Assembly: GCF_038002165.1 (NCBI RefSeq)
Contig: NZ_JBBOBR010000001.1
Span: forward strand, 3,286,001-3,350,000
Reading direction: 5' to 3'
Length of the DNA: 64,000 bases
Source: Cytobacillus sp. FSL H8-0458
GTDB lineage: Bacteria; Bacillota; Bacilli; Bacillales; Cytobacillaceae
Shown here: piece after piece, positions 40,680 to 50,988 of the stretch
Position numbering within the stretch: the stretch's first letter is position 1
Layout of the letters: the number at the start of each line of letters is the position of its first letter
Notes under the pieces: generated by a model
What the model was told of the DNA's origin: nothing
The model's database searches: none
What the model saw: only the letters and a program-made list of their open reading frames with translations
Made by a program: the position numbers and the translations under genes

Positions 40680-41354
40680 ATGGGCGTTCTTTTTATCCTG
40701 ATTTATTTGGGAATCGTTTTAGCTGTTATCGAAATTCATACCCTTATCTTTACATATACCGGGCTTGATAAGCATATTGCGAGATTTCAGGTGATCAGTA
40801 TGCTTACAGGCACCGGCTTTACAACTGGGGAATCGGAACTGATCATCGACCATCCGATCCGCAGAAGGTTCGGAGCATTTTTAATTTTATTTGGTGCATT
40901 TTCATTGGCAGTTATCATTTCGGCAATCAGCAGCATTCTGTCAGATGAATTTTTCACTGCCAAGATCTCGATCGTGGCAGCAGCCCTGATCGTGGTTATA
41001 ATTACTTTAAAGATGCCTAAAGTGCGGGATTATCTTTCGGAGAAGCTTAAGCATGAGCTCGAAGAACATTACGATTTTCGCGACCTCCCGATAAGAGAAG
41101 CGCTGCTGACAGATGATACTGATCATGTGTTGGACTATACAATCAGTGAATCATGTGATTTCATTGATAAAGAATTAAGGGAAGTGATTGAAGAAGACGA
41201 AGATATCAATGTGCTATACATTCAGAGAGGGGAAATAAAGATCAGAAAAGACCGGCTTCTTACGGAACTCCAAGAAGGCGACCATATTATCCTGTATGGA
41301 GACGAACAAACGATTGAGAACAAATTCGGGAAAAATAATGAAGAAAAAAGATAA
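40680..41354 (+). CDS. membrane protein with TrkA-C (RCK_C) domain
   Basis: This 224-residue protein has three membrane helices (residues 1 to 25, about 62 to 85 and 93 to 115) and a C-terminal TrkA-C domain (about 160 to 215) with INVLYIQRGEIKIRKDRLLT then LQEGDHIILYGDE. TrkA-C domains bind small ligands such as c-di-AMP. The segment SMLTGTGFTTGESELIID resembles the pore region of Trk/Ktr potassium channels, so it may be a small ion channel. The start has GGAGGAAG. Confidence 0.82.
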   Translation: MGVLFILIYLGIVLAVIEIHTLIFTYTGLDKHIARFQVISMLTGTGFTTGESELIIDHPIRRRFGAFLILFGAFSLAVIISAISSILSDEFFTAKISIVAAALIVVIITLKMPKVRDYLSEKLKHELEEHYDFRDLPIREALLTDDTDHVLDYTISESCDFIDKELREVIEEDEDINVLYIQRGEIKIRKDRLLTELQEGDHIILYGDEQTIENKFGKNNEEKR

Positions 41355-41386
41355 GCATCTGCCCAATGGGGGAAGATGCTTTTTTA
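41353..41386 (+). terminator. rho-independent terminator
   Basis: AAGCATCT and AGATGCTT form an 8-bp stem with a 13-base loop followed by TTTTTATTT. Confidence 0.8.
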
Positions 41387-41390
41387 TTTA

Positions 41391-42716
41391 TCAGTTAAAT
41401 TGCTTAACTGGCGATAGATAGAGTGTCAGGCCAATTTTTTTGCATACTGTTACATAATGCATCATCGCCATGAGAACAGCGCCCATATTCATGCCCACAA
41501 TAATTCCGTCCATCTGCAGGCTGTGCATCGAGCCAAGCACAAACATGGCCGAGAATGAAACAACGGTTGACCAGACGGAATGATAAAACGCATCCTTCAT
41601 CAGCCCCAGGCCGATTAAATAGGCCTGCATCGGGATTATGAAAAAGTGGAGCAGAAAGAAAGGCCAAAGCAACTGTAAATATACGGCTGCATCTGTCGAG
41701 TGAAAAAACATCTCGGTCAGCGGCTGTGCAAAGAAATAGAAAAAAACAACTGATGGAATCCCATATAAAAAAGTGACAAAGAACACCTGCTGAAGAAGTC
41801 TTCGAAGCTCCCCCAGATTATGATCAGCATACTCTTTGGAGACTGTCGGGATCAGCATGATTAAAAAAGAATGGGCTATAAAGGATGGAAAAAAACCAAT
41901 GGTCATGGCGACACCGGCGAGCATTCCAAAATGTTCTGTTGCAACTTCGCCCGGCACTCCTGCTTTTAAGAGCGCCGCCTTGATCAAAAACGGCTGAACA
42001 GCATGTGTCAGAGCATGGAAGACCCTTAAAGCCGTTGTCGGAACAGACACAGAGATTAGGTTCTGCCTCACACTTTTTCCGCTGATGAAATCAGATGGCT
42101 CTTTTTTAATCCGCTGATACTGAATAATAAACATATTCAGCAAGTATAGAAAAACAACAGCCTCGCTTCCTACAAATGTACAAAAGGCAATAAAGACCGC
42201 TGTATTGACATCAAATTGAAAGGCCTGATAAAGAACCACGAGCAGCAGGAGCTGAACGGATTTGCGCAGAAAATTAGAGGCTGCAATTTTCCCCATTTGA
42301 TGCTTGCCCATGAAAAAGCCTCTGGCAATCGAGGAAAAGGACACGATGGGGATGAATCCGATCACAACCCATCTTAAGAGCGGGTGGTACTCATTAAAGA
42401 CACTGATAAACGGAATAATAAACGCTACAGCCGGCACTAAAACGGCCGTAAAGATAATGGTCAGCTTGATGACATGATGAAGCATGCTGAGATGGTATCT
42501 TTTATCCTTTTCCGCAATGAATTTGGAAATAGAGATGGGAAGCTCAAAACTGGCCAGCAGCACAATTAAAAATATGGTCGGCAAAATCGACATGTACATG
42601 CCGAGTCCCCTTTCCCCCAGTTCCCGGGCGAGCACCATATTCACCACAAACTCTATACATTCGCTTGCAAAAGCCGCCATTGCAAGCAATAAGACTCCTT
42701 TGAAGAATTTACTCAT
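41391..42716 (-). CDS. SpoVB/Wzx-like flippase of the MOP superfamily
   Basis: This 441-residue protein has twelve or more membrane helices. The N terminus (MSKFFKGVLLLAMAAFASEC then VVNMVLARELGERGLGMY) and the SVPTTALRVFHALTHAVQPF segment fit the SpoVB/YkvU/polysaccharide exporter group of lipid-linked oligosaccharide flippases. In a sporulator it could act in cortex or envelope synthesis. Confidence 0.88.
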   Translation of the reverse strand: MSKFFKGVLLLAMAAFASECIEFVVNMVLARELGERGLGMYMSILPTIFLIVLLASFELPISISKFIAEKDKRYHLSMLHHVIKLTIIFTAVLVPAVAFIIPFISVFNEYHPLLRWVVIGFIPIVSFSSIARGFFMGKHQMGKIAASNFLRKSVQLLLLVVLYQAFQFDVNTAVFIAFCTFVGSEAVVFLYLLNMFIIQYQRIKKEPSDFISGKSVRQNLISVSVPTTALRVFHALTHAVQPFLIKAALLKAGVPGEVATEHFGMLAGVAMTIGFFPSFIAHSFLIMLIPTVSKEYADHNLGELRRLLQQVFFVTFLYGIPSVVFFYFFAQPLTEMFFHSTDAAVYLQLLWPFFLLHFFIIPMQAYLIGLGLMKDAFYHSVWSTVVSFSAMFVLGSMHSLQMDGIIVGMNMGAVLMAMMHYVTVCKKIGLTLYLSPVKQFN

Positions 42717-42818
42717 TGCGCCTCTCCTTATATAATGCAGATTCTATATAAGATATGAGACATGCTCAGATAATATATTGCCCTTTTGGAACTTTTGAGA
42801 AAATTAATATAACGAAAA

Positions 42819-42850
42819 AAGGAGAGCTGGCTATACGCCGCTCTCCTTTC
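42819..42850 (-). terminator. terminator after the YjiH gene
   Basis: GGAGAGC and GCTCTCC form a stem with flanking A/T pairs, and the minus strand continues TTTTTTCG. It lies 3 bases after the YjiH-family stop. Confidence 0.8.
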
Positions 42851-42852
42851 AG

Positions 42853-44220
42853 CTAAAATACAAAAACATGTGCAATCAGTACAATAACAGGTAAAGTAAT
42901 AATCGTTCTTTCGATAAAAATAACGAATAAATCCACAAAGCTCAGCGGGATGTTTGAACGCAGGATCAGAATCCCGATTTCAGACATGTATACTAATTGT
43001 GTTAATGACAGCCCTGCCACAACGAATCTTGTCAGCTCACTTTCAATTCCGCTTCCGATAACAGCAGGAAGGAACATATCAGCAAATCCGACAAGCATAG
43101 TTTGCGCCGCAGCACCTGCTTCAGGCAATTGCATAAACTCCAAAACCGGAATGAGCGGGTAAGAAATAAACTTAAATGCAGGCGTGTATTCCGCAATGAT
43201 CAAGGCTGCTGCTCCCAGGCTCATCACAAGCGGAATCAGGCCCATCCAAATATCCAAAACAGTTTCAATTCCGTTGGTTAACAGCTTTTTGGGACCCGGG
43301 GCATTCCTTGCTTTATCAATTGCCTGCTCCCATCCCCATTTCAATTTCGAAACCCCATCCGGAATGGTTTCATCAATCTGCTGTCCTACTGGCTCATAAT
43401 AAGTGTCAGGCTTCCGGGATAATGGCGGAATTCTTGGCATAATCAATGCTGCCACGACACAGGCGGCAGAAACGGTTAAGTAAAAAGGAATGAATAAATG
43501 GCCAAGGCCAACTACATTCGCTACGACGAGACTGAAAGCAACGGAGGCAATTGAAAAGGTTGTCGCAATGACCGCTGCTTCTCTTTTTGTGTAAAAGCCT
43601 TCATCATATTGCTTCGTTGTTACCAATACACCGACTGTTCCGGCACCCATCCAGGACGCAAGGCAATCGATGGAGGACCGACCGGGCAGTGTGAAAAATG
43701 GCCTCATAAATTTTTGGACAAGCGCCCCTATGAACTCCATTAAACCAAACTCTACTAGAAGCGGCAGAAGGATGCCTGCGAACAGGAACCACGTAAGCAA
43801 AACGGGAGCCAGGTCGTAAAGAACCACTCCGCCTGTATTCCGCGACCAGATAAACTCAGGACCGATTTCATAAAAAGTCATGATTCCTACTGCAAATCCG
43901 AGGACTCTCATGGTCAATCCAAATGTGCCAGTATCAAATAAGCCCTTTAAAAACTTATTATCCAATATAAATGCCGGTTTTGCTGCTTTTGTCAGGATGG
44001 AAAGAAAAACCGATATCCCTAAAATAAAAATGATAATGGCAGGCATCTGCTCACTGAACGCTTTGCCTAAAAGTGAAGCTAAAATACCGACACCAATCGT
44101 GACGTCACCCTGAAATTTAACTGGAACCAGAAATAGGAGCGATCCAATTAAAGATGGAATGATAAATTTCCAATACTCTCCCGTGACTGCTTGCGGCTTA
44201 ATCCTTGTCTCAGCTTTCAT
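42853..44220 (-). CDS. YjiH family transporter (nucleoside-recognition gate domain)
   Basis: This 455-residue integral membrane protein has about ten helices. The gate-domain segments (PGRSSIDCLASWMGAGTVGV and GIESELTRFVVAGLSLTQLV) and the GFADMFLPAVIG segment fit the YjiH group, whose substrates are uncertain. It lies 12 bases after an aminotransferase gene under one sigma-54 promoter, so an amino acid or amine used by that enzyme is a reasonable guess. Confidence 0.85.
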   Translation of the reverse strand: MKAETRIKPQAVTGEYWKFIIPSLIGSLLFLVPVKFQGDVTIGVGILASLLGKAFSEQMPAIIIFILGISVFLSILTKAAKPAFILDNKFLKGLFDTGTFGLTMRVLGFAVGIMTFYEIGPEFIWSRNTGGVVLYDLAPVLLTWFLFAGILLPLLVEFGLMEFIGALVQKFMRPFFTLPGRSSIDCLASWMGAGTVGVLVTTKQYDEGFYTKREAAVIATTFSIASVAFSLVVANVVGLGHLFIPFYLTVSAACVVAALIMPRIPPLSRKPDTYYEPVGQQIDETIPDGVSKLKWGWEQAIDKARNAPGPKKLLTNGIETVLDIWMGLIPLVMSLGAAALIIAEYTPAFKFISYPLIPVLEFMQLPEAGAAAQTMLVGFADMFLPAVIGSGIESELTRFVVAGLSLTQLVYMSEIGILILRSNIPLSFVDLFVIFIERTIITLPVIVLIAHVFVF

Positions 44221-44232
44221 TCTCTAACCTCC

Positions 44233-45552
44233 TTATGATTTGGAAACAACTGCTTCATGTTCCATAATTGCTTCTTCCAATACTTTCAGACCCTGGTCAA
44301 TTTGCTCCTGTGTCACGATAAGCGGCGGAATCATCCGAATCACTTCCCCTGAATTTCCGCAGAGATAAAAGAGGACTCCCTTATCAAGAGAAGAATTCAG
44401 GATATCCATTACCGCTTCTCCATCCGGTTTTCCGGTTTGGGGATCGATTATTTCAATGCCGATCATCAGCCCCAGACCTCTGGCACTGCCAATTGAAGGG
44501 TGTTCGGCTTTCAAAGCCTGTAATTTCTGTAATGCATACTCTCCCATTTGCTTTGCATTTTCCAAAAGATTCTCCGTTTTTAGTACTTCAAGAGAAGCCA
44601 ATGCTGCAGAGCAGGCAATCGGATTTCCCCCGAAGGTTGTTCCGTGGGCACCGAGCGGCCATTTTTCCATGAGTTCCTTTGAGGCTGCAGTTGCGCTTAA
44701 CGGCAGTCCTGCCGCAATTCCTTTTGCAATTGCCATGATATCCGGCACCACATCAAAAGCCTGGGCGGCAAACCATTCCCCAGTACGCCCAAAGCCGGTT
44801 TGCACTTCATCAAATATCAGCAGGATTCCATGCCGGTCACAGATTTCCCTGATTTTCTGCATCCATTTCTTTGGAGGAATGATATAGCCTCCTTCCCCGA
44901 GAACCGGTTCAATGATCATGCAGGCAACCTCTTCCGGGTCTACCTGATGCTTGAAGAGTGTTTCAGCGTCCTTTTCCAGTTTTCTTGGGAAGTACTCCTC
45001 AGGATCTTCACCAAAAGGACAATCCCGCTCATCCGCATATGGAAGCTGATAGGTCAGCCAGGACGGCTGCTGAAACTTGCGGTATTTGCTCTTGGATGTG
45101 GATACACTGAGTGCCCCCATAGACCTTCCATGGAAACAGCCTGTGAAGGAAACAACATAGGGCCTCCGCGTGACATACTTTGCAAGCTTAATAGCTCCTT
45201 CGATTGCTTCAGTCCCGCTGTTCGCAAAGAAAAAGCAATCCAGATTTCCCGGCGTAATTTTCCCAAGCTCATCTGCGAGCCGCAAAATCGATTCATAGAT
45301 GATAACGCCTGACGGGCCGTGCACCAAATGGTCTGCACTGTCTTTGATGGCCTGTACAACCTTTGGATGGCGATGTCCGACATTTTCCACTGCGATGCCT
45401 GATGTAAAATCCAAATACTCTTTACCATCGACACCGTAGTAATAGCAGCCTTCCGCCTTAACCACCGGCAAATTAGGGTGATCCTTTGCCATACTTGGCG
45501 CCAATAGGTTTGAAATGTTTCCGACAAGATGACTCCAATTTTCTCTGTTCAT
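44233..45552 (-). CDS. class III aminotransferase (GabT/acetylornithine type)
   Basis: This 439-residue PLP enzyme contains [20 protein letters not shown] for PLP phosphate contact, [16 protein letters not shown] as the class III signature, and the Lys in [16 protein letters not shown] as the Schiff base. The start is ATG 45552 with AGGAGGGG upstream. It is the first gene behind the -24/-12 promoter and is followed by a transporter, so the operon likely takes up and deaminates an omega-amino acid. Confidence 0.92.
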   Translation of the reverse strand: MNRENWSHLVGNISNLLAPSMAKDHPNLPVVKAEGCYYYGVDGKEYLDFTSGIAVENVGHRHPKVVQAIKDSADHLVHGPSGVIIYESILRLADELGKITPGNLDCFFFANSGTEAIEGAIKLAKYVTRRPYVVSFTGCFHGRSMGALSVSTSKSKYRKFQQPSWLTYQLPYADERDCPFGEDPEEYFPRKLEKDAETLFKHQVDPEEVACMIIEPVLGEGGYIIPPKKWMQKIREICDRHGILLIFDEVQTGFGRTGEWFAAQAFDVVPDIMAIAKGIAAGLPLSATAASKELMEKWPLGAHGTTFGGNPIACSAALASLEVLKTENLLENAKQMGEYALQKLQALKAEHPSIGSARGLGLMIGIEIIDPQTGKPDGEAVMDILNSSLDKGVLFYLCGNSGEVIRMIPPLIVTQEQIDQGLKVLEEAIMEHEAVVSKS

Positions 45553-45610
45553 ACTTTCCCCTCCTGAATCCTGCATAGATGTAATGGTTATGTTTTCTCT
45601 GCTATTCTTT

Positions 45611-45629
45611 AATGCAATATTCATGCCAA
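45611..45629 (-). promoter_or_regulatory. sigma-54 promoter of the aminotransferase operon
   Basis: TTGGCATGAATATTGCATT fits the -24/-12 consensus with GG and GC separated by exactly 10 bases. It lies 59 bases before the gene start and 9 bases after the stop of the adjacent sigma-54 activator gene. Confidence 0.92.
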
Positions 45630-45637
45630 GGTATGTA

Positions 45638-47014
45638 TTAACAATCATATTTTTTTAATTTTCTTACTACTGAAGGCTGACTGATTCCCAGTGCGACCGC
45701 TATTTCAGTAGTGGTCCGGTAATGTTTCCTAGCATTAATTAATACTTTTTTCTCTACATCTTCCAATATAGCGGGAAGAGTTTGTCCCTCATAATCTATT
45801 AAACCCTCTTTTTTTCCTTGCATATGGTATTCATAAGGCAGGTCGTCTTTCGTGATTATCAGGCTGGTGCTTGTCACGATAAGCCGCTCCATCAGGTTTT
45901 CAAGTTCTCTTACGTTTCCCTTCCACTCAAGCTGCAGCAGGTGATCGACCAGGAATTTGTCCAGGTGTCTTTCCCGATTATGCCGCTTGGAGATAGAGTG
46001 GAGAAAATAATTAATGAGAGCAAATAAATCCTCTTTCCGCTCCCTGAGCGGCGGAATCTTTAAGGGCACCACATTCAGCCGGAAGAATAAGTCCTGCCTG
46101 AAGTCCCTGGATTCCACTGCTTTTTGAAGATCCTTATTCGTAGCTGCCAGGAGCCGAAAGTCTGCATGAACCGGCTTTGTCCCTCCTACTCTATAAAACT
46201 GCTTGTCTTGTATGAATTTCAGCAGCTTTGCCTGCAGATGGGCTGAGAGTTCGCCAATTTCATCAAGAAATAGTGTGCCTCCTTTTGCCATTTCAGCAAA
46301 TCCCATTTTGCCTTTATTCTTTGCCCCTGTAAAAGCACCGCCTTCATACCCGAAAAACTCAGCCTCAAAGATGGATTCCGGAATGGCACTGCAGTTTACT
46401 TCAATGAACGGCCCGTCTTTTCGCGTACTATTTTGATGAATCCATTTGGCGAGAGCCGATTTTCCGACTCCTGACTCACCCAGGAGCAGGACTGTGACAT
46501 CTACATCGCGGATTCTTCTAATGGTTTCGGCAATATTTCTCATCGCCAGACTGTCAGCTATCATGCCATCCATTTTAGTGCTCTTATTGCGGAGGAGATC
46601 CAGTTCACTCTTCACCCTGGCCATTTCTTCTTCAACACTGTTCAGATATTCTTTTATAACAAGAATTTCTGAAACATCGTAGGAATAGCTGACAATATGA
46701 TCAATATTCCCAGTTTCATTGAATACAGGAATACCAGTAACCAGGATTTTTTTGCCTGAGCCGGCTTTTTGCACCAGAATGACTTTTTTCTTTTTCCTTA
46801 GTACTTCAGGAGTGATCGCAGGCTTAAACACTCCTCTTCTTTCCAGTTCATATACAGACTCACCAAGAAGCGTATCCGGTTCGATGCCATAATGGCCCCC
46901 GCTGCCTTTACTGACCTTTATAATTATGCCGTCTGCATTGGTGACCATAATGTCTTCTTCCATTGAAGATATGACTTCTCTGTCATTATTCCAGTCCATG
47001 AAAAAGCTGTTCAT
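45638..47014 (-). CDS. sigma-54-dependent activator with PAS domain
   Basis: The protein has 458 residues. The N-terminal PAS sensor (about 10 to 125) contains [20 protein letters not shown]. The central AAA+ domain has Walker [19 protein letters not shown], the sigma-54 contact [11 protein letters not shown] and Walker [13 protein letters not shown]. The C-terminal Fis-type helix-turn-helix is [20 protein letters not shown]. It resembles RocR-type activators. It should activate the promoter 9 bases downstream. Confidence 0.95.
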   Translation of the reverse strand: MNSFFMDWNNDREVISSMEEDIMVTNADGIIIKVSKGSGGHYGIEPDTLLGESVYELERRGVFKPAITPEVLRKKKKVILVQKAGSGKKILVTGIPVFNETGNIDHIVSYSYDVSEILVIKEYLNSVEEEMARVKSELDLLRNKSTKMDGMIADSLAMRNIAETIRRIRDVDVTVLLLGESGVGKSALAKWIHQNSTRKDGPFIEVNCSAIPESIFEAEFFGYEGGAFTGAKNKGKMGFAEMAKGGTLFLDEIGELSAHLQAKLLKFIQDKQFYRVGGTKPVHADFRLLAATNKDLQKAVESRDFRQDLFFRLNVVPLKIPPLRERKEDLFALINYFLHSISKRHNRERHLDKFLVDHLLQLEWKGNVRELENLMERLIVTSTSLIITKDDLPYEYHMQGKKEGLIDYEGQTLPAILEDVEKKVLINARKHYRTTTEIAVALGISQPSVVRKLKKYDC

Positions 47015-47456
47015 CCAGTTCCTCCCGCAGATTATTCATTATTGAATCATAATATTTCTAAAAATTGTTGTGTTTCAAGAGATTTTTCCTTAAATTATTC
47101 AAATTTAAATAATTATTCAGATTTGTATAAGACTATACATCATTTTGGTGAAAATGAAAAGATACATAGGGGAAAAATTAATAAAAATTCGTATTTCAGT
47201 ATAAAAATAAGTATTTTCTCGTATTAATTGTTGTTTTCACCTATCAATGTTGTCCGTTGATTTCCGCTCCAGGATACTCAGCGAACCGCGGGGCAGGCGG
47301 TGAGCCTCGCACCTTCCGCTGCAATCAACTCAGTAAATAAGATACAAAAAGCAACAAACCTTGCGAAAATAGCCAAAAATAAAATAAAAACTTTTAAAGA
47401 TTATAGCTGCATTAAAAGTGGAATATATACTCTTATAAGGGGAAGGAGAGGTATTT
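47015..47456. other. non-coding gap with a small repeat element
   Basis: This is 442 bases between the divergent activator and TspO-like genes. The left 200 bases are very AT-rich and should hold the activator promoter. The short palindromic repeat described next lies at 47256. I see no RNA or small gene here. Confidence 0.5.
47256..47329. repeat. short MITE-like palindromic repeat
   Basis: GTTGATT and AATCAAC are terminal inverted repeats of a 74-base GC-rich element containing TTCCGCTCC and ACCTTCCGCTGC near its ends and GCGGGGCAGGCGGTGAGCCT inside. It resembles the dispersed intergenic repeat of many bacilli, shortened in its middle. Confidence 0.65.
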
Positions 47457-48173
47457 TTGATTCTATTGTTTGAAATTGCGGCCTATTTGGTCATGATTAC
47501 AGTAAATGCGCTGGCAAACATTCTGCCTTTGAATGGGCAGACAACAGGTGAGATATCCAATAAGCTGGAGGTTCTTTTCACGCCGGCAGGGTATGTATTC
47601 AGCATTTGGGGATTCATCTATTTGCTGCTGGGTGTCTGGCTGGCAAGGCAAATTCCTAAGAAGCGAAGGAATCTTCCCATTTACAGACAGAACAGTCTAC
47701 TGTTTATTGTGAGCTGTATGTTAAACAGTCTTTGGATTTTCGCCTGGCACTACGAGTATTTTCTTTTATCTGTAATCATTATGATTGCACTACTGTTTAC
47801 TCTAATCCTTTTATACAAAAATGCTAAGGAATTTGATCCTGATTTTCTGGATTTTGCTTCATTTTCGGTTTACTTAGGGTGGATTTCTGTAGCGGCGATT
47901 GCAAATATCAGCTTTTATCTTACCTATATTGGCTGGGATGGATTGGGTCTTAAAGACAGTGTGTGGACATACATCATGCTCGCAGTGGCCACCGGCCTGG
48001 CTCTTGTATTCCGCATTAAGAATAATGACTGGCTTTATCCGCTTATATTTGTATGGGCATTTATCGGCATTGGAGTCAGAAATATGGAAAATGACCCAAA
48101 TGTGGCTTATGCCGCTTACTTCGCTGCCTTTTTTACAGCCGCAGGCATTCTCCTGACCAGAAAAAAAACTTAA
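47457..48173 (+). CDS. TspO/MBR-related tryptophan-rich membrane protein
   Basis: This 238-residue protein starts from a TTG, chosen because GGAAGGAGAGG lies just upstream. It has seven or so helices. LFTPAGYVFSIWGFIYLLLG and SCMLNSLWIFAWHYEYF are typical of the long TspO-like proteins. Function in bacteria is uncertain, with tetrapyrrole or stress roles proposed for the family. Confidence 0.85.
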   Translation: MILLFEIAAYLVMITVNALANILPLNGQTTGEISNKLEVLFTPAGYVFSIWGFIYLLLGVWLARQIPKKRRNLPIYRQNSLLFIVSCMLNSLWIFAWHYEYFLLSVIIMIALLFTLILLYKNAKEFDPDFLDFASFSVYLGWISVAAIANISFYLTYIGWDGLGLKDSVWTYIMLAVATGLALVFRIKNNDWLYPLIFVWAFIGIGVRNMENDPNVAYAAYFAAFFTAAGILLTRKKT

Positions 48174-48180
48174 GTCAGCA

Positions 48181-48215
48181 AAAAAAGGAAGCCTCATCGC
48201 AAGGCTTCCTTTTTT
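48181..48215. terminator. bidirectional terminator
   Basis: AAAAAAGGAAGCC and GGCTTCCTTTTTT form a 13-bp stem between the converging TspO-like and CDF genes. Confidence 0.93.
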
Positions 48216-48217
48216 CA

Positions 48218-49168
48218 TCATTTCCACGTCTGGATTTGGTCTGTCTCAAGTATTCCAAGCGTTACGTCACTAATATCAGGGTCATCAAGCAACTGATTCC
48301 TTACACCAATTTTTATATCATCCGCATCGGCAAGGGTGAGGCCTTCGACCAGTTCAATATACCCTTCCACATGATATCTTCTTCCCTCCTGGATCAGCCG
48401 CAGCTGTTTAATATCCACAACCTGGGGGTCACCAAGAATAATTTGGGCAATACGGTCTTCTATGTCTTTTGGTGCAGCCACTCCAATCAGGCCAAGCGTA
48501 TTTTCAAATCCGATTTTCACTGCTATCCCCACCAGAAGCAGCCCAATTAAAATCGTGCCCACCCCATCCAGGAAGTAAAGGCCTGTAAAATGAGCGATCA
48601 GAATCGAAGCAAGGGCAAGCAGCGCACCAAATGTCGCGATAATATCTTCATAAAAAACCAGGCGTGTTGGAGGAGATGCAAGCCTGACATTTTTAAAGGC
48701 AACAGGCACAATGCCAAATCCTTTGGCTGGATTCCTCGTTTCATGGCCGATTTCCTTCATGGCTTTTAATAAAATAAATCCATCGACAGCTACGGCAAGG
48801 ATCATTACTCCCACATTGAGCCAGAGGTCGGTTGATTCCTTTGGATGCTGAATCAATTCCCAGCCTTTATGTATCGTTTCATAGGCCATGATGGAAATGA
48901 CAATAACAGCAATTAAGACGAAAAGGTTGATCACCCGGCCAAATCCTGTTGGGAATCTTTTGGTCGGCGCCTTTTCCGCAAGCGCACTGCCGAAGAACAC
49001 AAACCCCTGATTCAGTGCATCTGCAAGAGAATGAAGGGTCGTGGCAAGCATGGCCCCGCTCCCGCTTGCAAAAGCTGCCAGGCCTTTAGCAATTGCCAGA
49101 GCCGTATTTCCGATTGCTGCCATTCCCGATGATTTGTTTCCTTTTTTCAATAAAGCAATCACAGACAT
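48218..49168 (-). CDS. cation diffusion facilitator family transporter
   Basis: This 316-residue antiporter for divalent metals has TTLHSLADALNQGFVFFGSA as the first metal site helix (S-x-x-D-x-x-N), VFYEDIIATFGALLALASIL as its partner (E-D in place of H-x-x-x-D), and a C-terminal cytoplasmic domain. The start is ATG 49168 with GGCGGTGATG before it; an open extension to 49324 is not supported. Zinc or manganese is likely but not proven. Confidence 0.9.
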   Translation of the reverse strand: MSVIALLKKGNKSSGMAAIGNTALAIAKGLAAFASGSGAMLATTLHSLADALNQGFVFFGSALAEKAPTKRFPTGFGRVINLFVLIAVIVISIMAYETIHKGWELIQHPKESTDLWLNVGVMILAVAVDGFILLKAMKEIGHETRNPAKGFGIVPVAFKNVRLASPPTRLVFYEDIIATFGALLALASILIAHFTGLYFLDGVGTILIGLLLVGIAVKIGFENTLGLIGVAAPKDIEDRIAQIILGDPQVVDIKQLRLIQEGRRYHVEGYIELVEGLTLADADDIKIGVRNQLLDDPDISDVTLGILETDQIQTWK

Positions 49169-49252
49169 TTCATCACCGCCAAATATTTTTATTTGGTTTA
49201 TTGTTACCCTCATGAGCCGATTCTGAATCATTTTTTCCTCATAAACCAAAGG

Positions 49253-49286
49253 CAAAAAAAAAAGAGCTAATATCCTGATTAGCTCT
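49253..49286 (-). terminator. terminator of the lia operon
   Basis: AGAGCTAAT and ATTAGCTCT form a 9-bp stem, and the minus strand then has ten T residues. It lies 10 bases after the liaR-like gene. Confidence 0.92.
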
Positions 49287-49295
49287 CCAAAAACA

Positions 49296-49928
49296 TTATT
49301 TAACAAGCGAGTGCTTAAAGGCATATATGACAGCCTGGGTCCTGTCCTGCACCTGCAGTTTGCTTAGTATATTGCTCACATGTGTTTTGACTGTTTTTAA
49401 GGCAATGAAAAGCTCGTCGGCGATTTCCTGGTTCGTTTTGCCTTCTGTCATCAACAGGAGGATTTCCATCTCGCGGCTTGTCAGCTCTTCATGGGGCAGC
49501 ACCTGGTTTTTCTGCCTCATTTTCACCATCATTTTACCGGTTACTTCCGGTTCAAGCACCGACTGTCCATGATAGGTCGAGCGGACTGCCTCAGCAATTT
49601 CACTGGCTTTGGAGGTTTTCAGCATATAGCTTGTCGCCCCGGCTTCCAGTGCCGGATACACTTTTTCATCATCCAGGAAGCTTGTGACAATGATGATCTT
49701 AGCTTCAGGCCATTGCTCGATGATTCTTCTGGTCGCCTCGATTCCATCCATTTCTTTCATGACGAGATCCATCAGAATGATATCAGGCCGCAATTCAAGT
49801 GCCAGATCAATAGCTGTTTTTCCGTTATCCGCTTCTCCTATTACTTCAATATCCGGCTGTGCCGTCAAATAGGAAGACACTCCAATCCGAACCATTTCAT
49901 GATCATCCACAAATAAAACTTTAATCAT
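49296..49928 (-). CDS. liaR: LiaR-like response regulator
   Basis: This 210-residue NarL-type regulator has a receiver domain with the phosphorylated Asp in [15 protein letters not shown] and a LuxR helix-turn-helix at the end ([20 protein letters not shown] then [16 protein letters not shown]). The start is at MIKVLFVDD, behind GAGGGTGAGG. It is the last gene of a liaI-H-F-S-R order and responds to cell-envelope stress. Confidence 0.94.
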   Translation of the reverse strand: MIKVLFVDDHEMVRIGVSSYLTAQPDIEVIGEADNGKTAIDLALELRPDIILMDLVMKEMDGIEATRRIIEQWPEAKIIIVTSFLDDEKVYPALEAGATSYMLKTSKASEIAEAVRSTYHGQSVLEPEVTGKMMVKMRQKNQVLPHEELTSREMEILLLMTEGKTNQEIADELFIALKTVKTHVSNILSKLQVQDRTQAVIYAFKHSLVK

Positions 49929-49971
49929 TGGCCTCACCCTCAGAATTTAGTCTTGCCTAAGCAGACATTAT

Positions 49972-50988
49972 TTACATAATCGGAACCTTTACTTCAAGTC
50001 GGGTTCCTTTATTTTTTACACTGATGATTTTCATGCTGCCGCCAACTTCTGCTGCCCGTTCATACATATTCTGCAGACCATAGGAGCCAGCCTTTGTTTC
50101 CTCTACATCAAACCCGACTCCATCATCAGCCACCCGGAGGATCGCAAAATCATCCCTTTGAATCAGGAGCACTTCAAGATTTTGCGATTTGGAATGGCGG
50201 AGTGTGTTGGACACAGCCTCCTGAAGGATGCGGAATAAGTGGTCTTCCACGCCTTTATCAAGCGGAAAACTCTCTACCTTCCATTCAATCTCCATGGAAA
50301 CTTTTTGAAGCAATTCGACCAAAAGCTCTTCAATTCCTTCCTGAAGGCTTTTGCCCTTAAGTGCCGCAGGACGAAGGTGCAGAAGCAGGGCACGCATTTC
50401 GAGCTGTGACTGATGGATCATTTCCTCCACCATTTTCAGCTGTTTTGCCTGTCTGTCTTCCGGATCCTGCTGGGTTTCAGTAATGGCGGACATCATCATG
50501 GACGCTGCAAACAGCTGCTGGCTGACAGAGTCGTGAAGCTCACGGGCAAGCCTGTTCCGTTCCTGGGAAACGATCTCCTGCATCCTGCTCTCGATATCTT
50601 CCGCTTTTTCATTTGCCAGCTTTTGAGAGATTTTCGCCTGTTCTGCCATATTCTTTTGAATCTTCTCGGCCCTGACTGCTATGGACTGCAGTTCTTTACC
50701 TGTTTCCGGCACATCCAATTGCCTGCCTTCTTCGACCTGGTGGAGCATAGTGTCTACTGCAAAAAGCTGCCGGCGCCAGTAAATTCCTGACAGCAAACCG
50801 AAGATCAGGCCTATGGCCAGGCTTATGCTCGGCACAAATAAGATAAATGGAATATCGAGTATTTCCGTTTCCCAAAGATCCCGCCAGCCGGGAATGGGAA
50901 ACATTGTAAAAAAAGAGGCTGTCAGGACAGCAAGAATGAGGAGGGACATGCCCGCTCCCCATGCAATTTGCCGCTGAATGATATTCAT
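49972..50988 (-). CDS. liaS: LiaS-like sensor histidine kinase
   Basis: This 338-residue protein has two membrane helices with a very short external loop, as in intramembrane-sensing kinases. The HisKA_3 site is ERNRLARELHDSVSQQLFA, and the ATPase has LFRILQEAVSNTLRHSKSQN and ADDGVGFDVEE. It overlaps the LiaF gene by 4 bases (ATGA). Confidence 0.94.
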   Translation of the reverse strand: MNIIQRQIAWGAGMSLLILAVLTASFFTMFPIPGWRDLWETEILDIPFILFVPSISLAIGLIFGLLSGIYWRRQLFAVDTMLHQVEEGRQLDVPETGKELQSIAVRAEKIQKNMAEQAKISQKLANEKAEDIESRMQEIVSQERNRLARELHDSVSQQLFAASMMMSAITETQQDPEDRQAKQLKMVEEMIHQSQLEMRALLLHLRPAALKGKSLQEGIEELLVELLQKVSMEIEWKVESFPLDKGVEDHLFRILQEAVSNTLRHSKSQNLEVLLIQRDDFAILRVADDGVGFDVEETKAGSYGLQNMYERAAEVGGSMKIISVKNKGTRLEVKVPIM

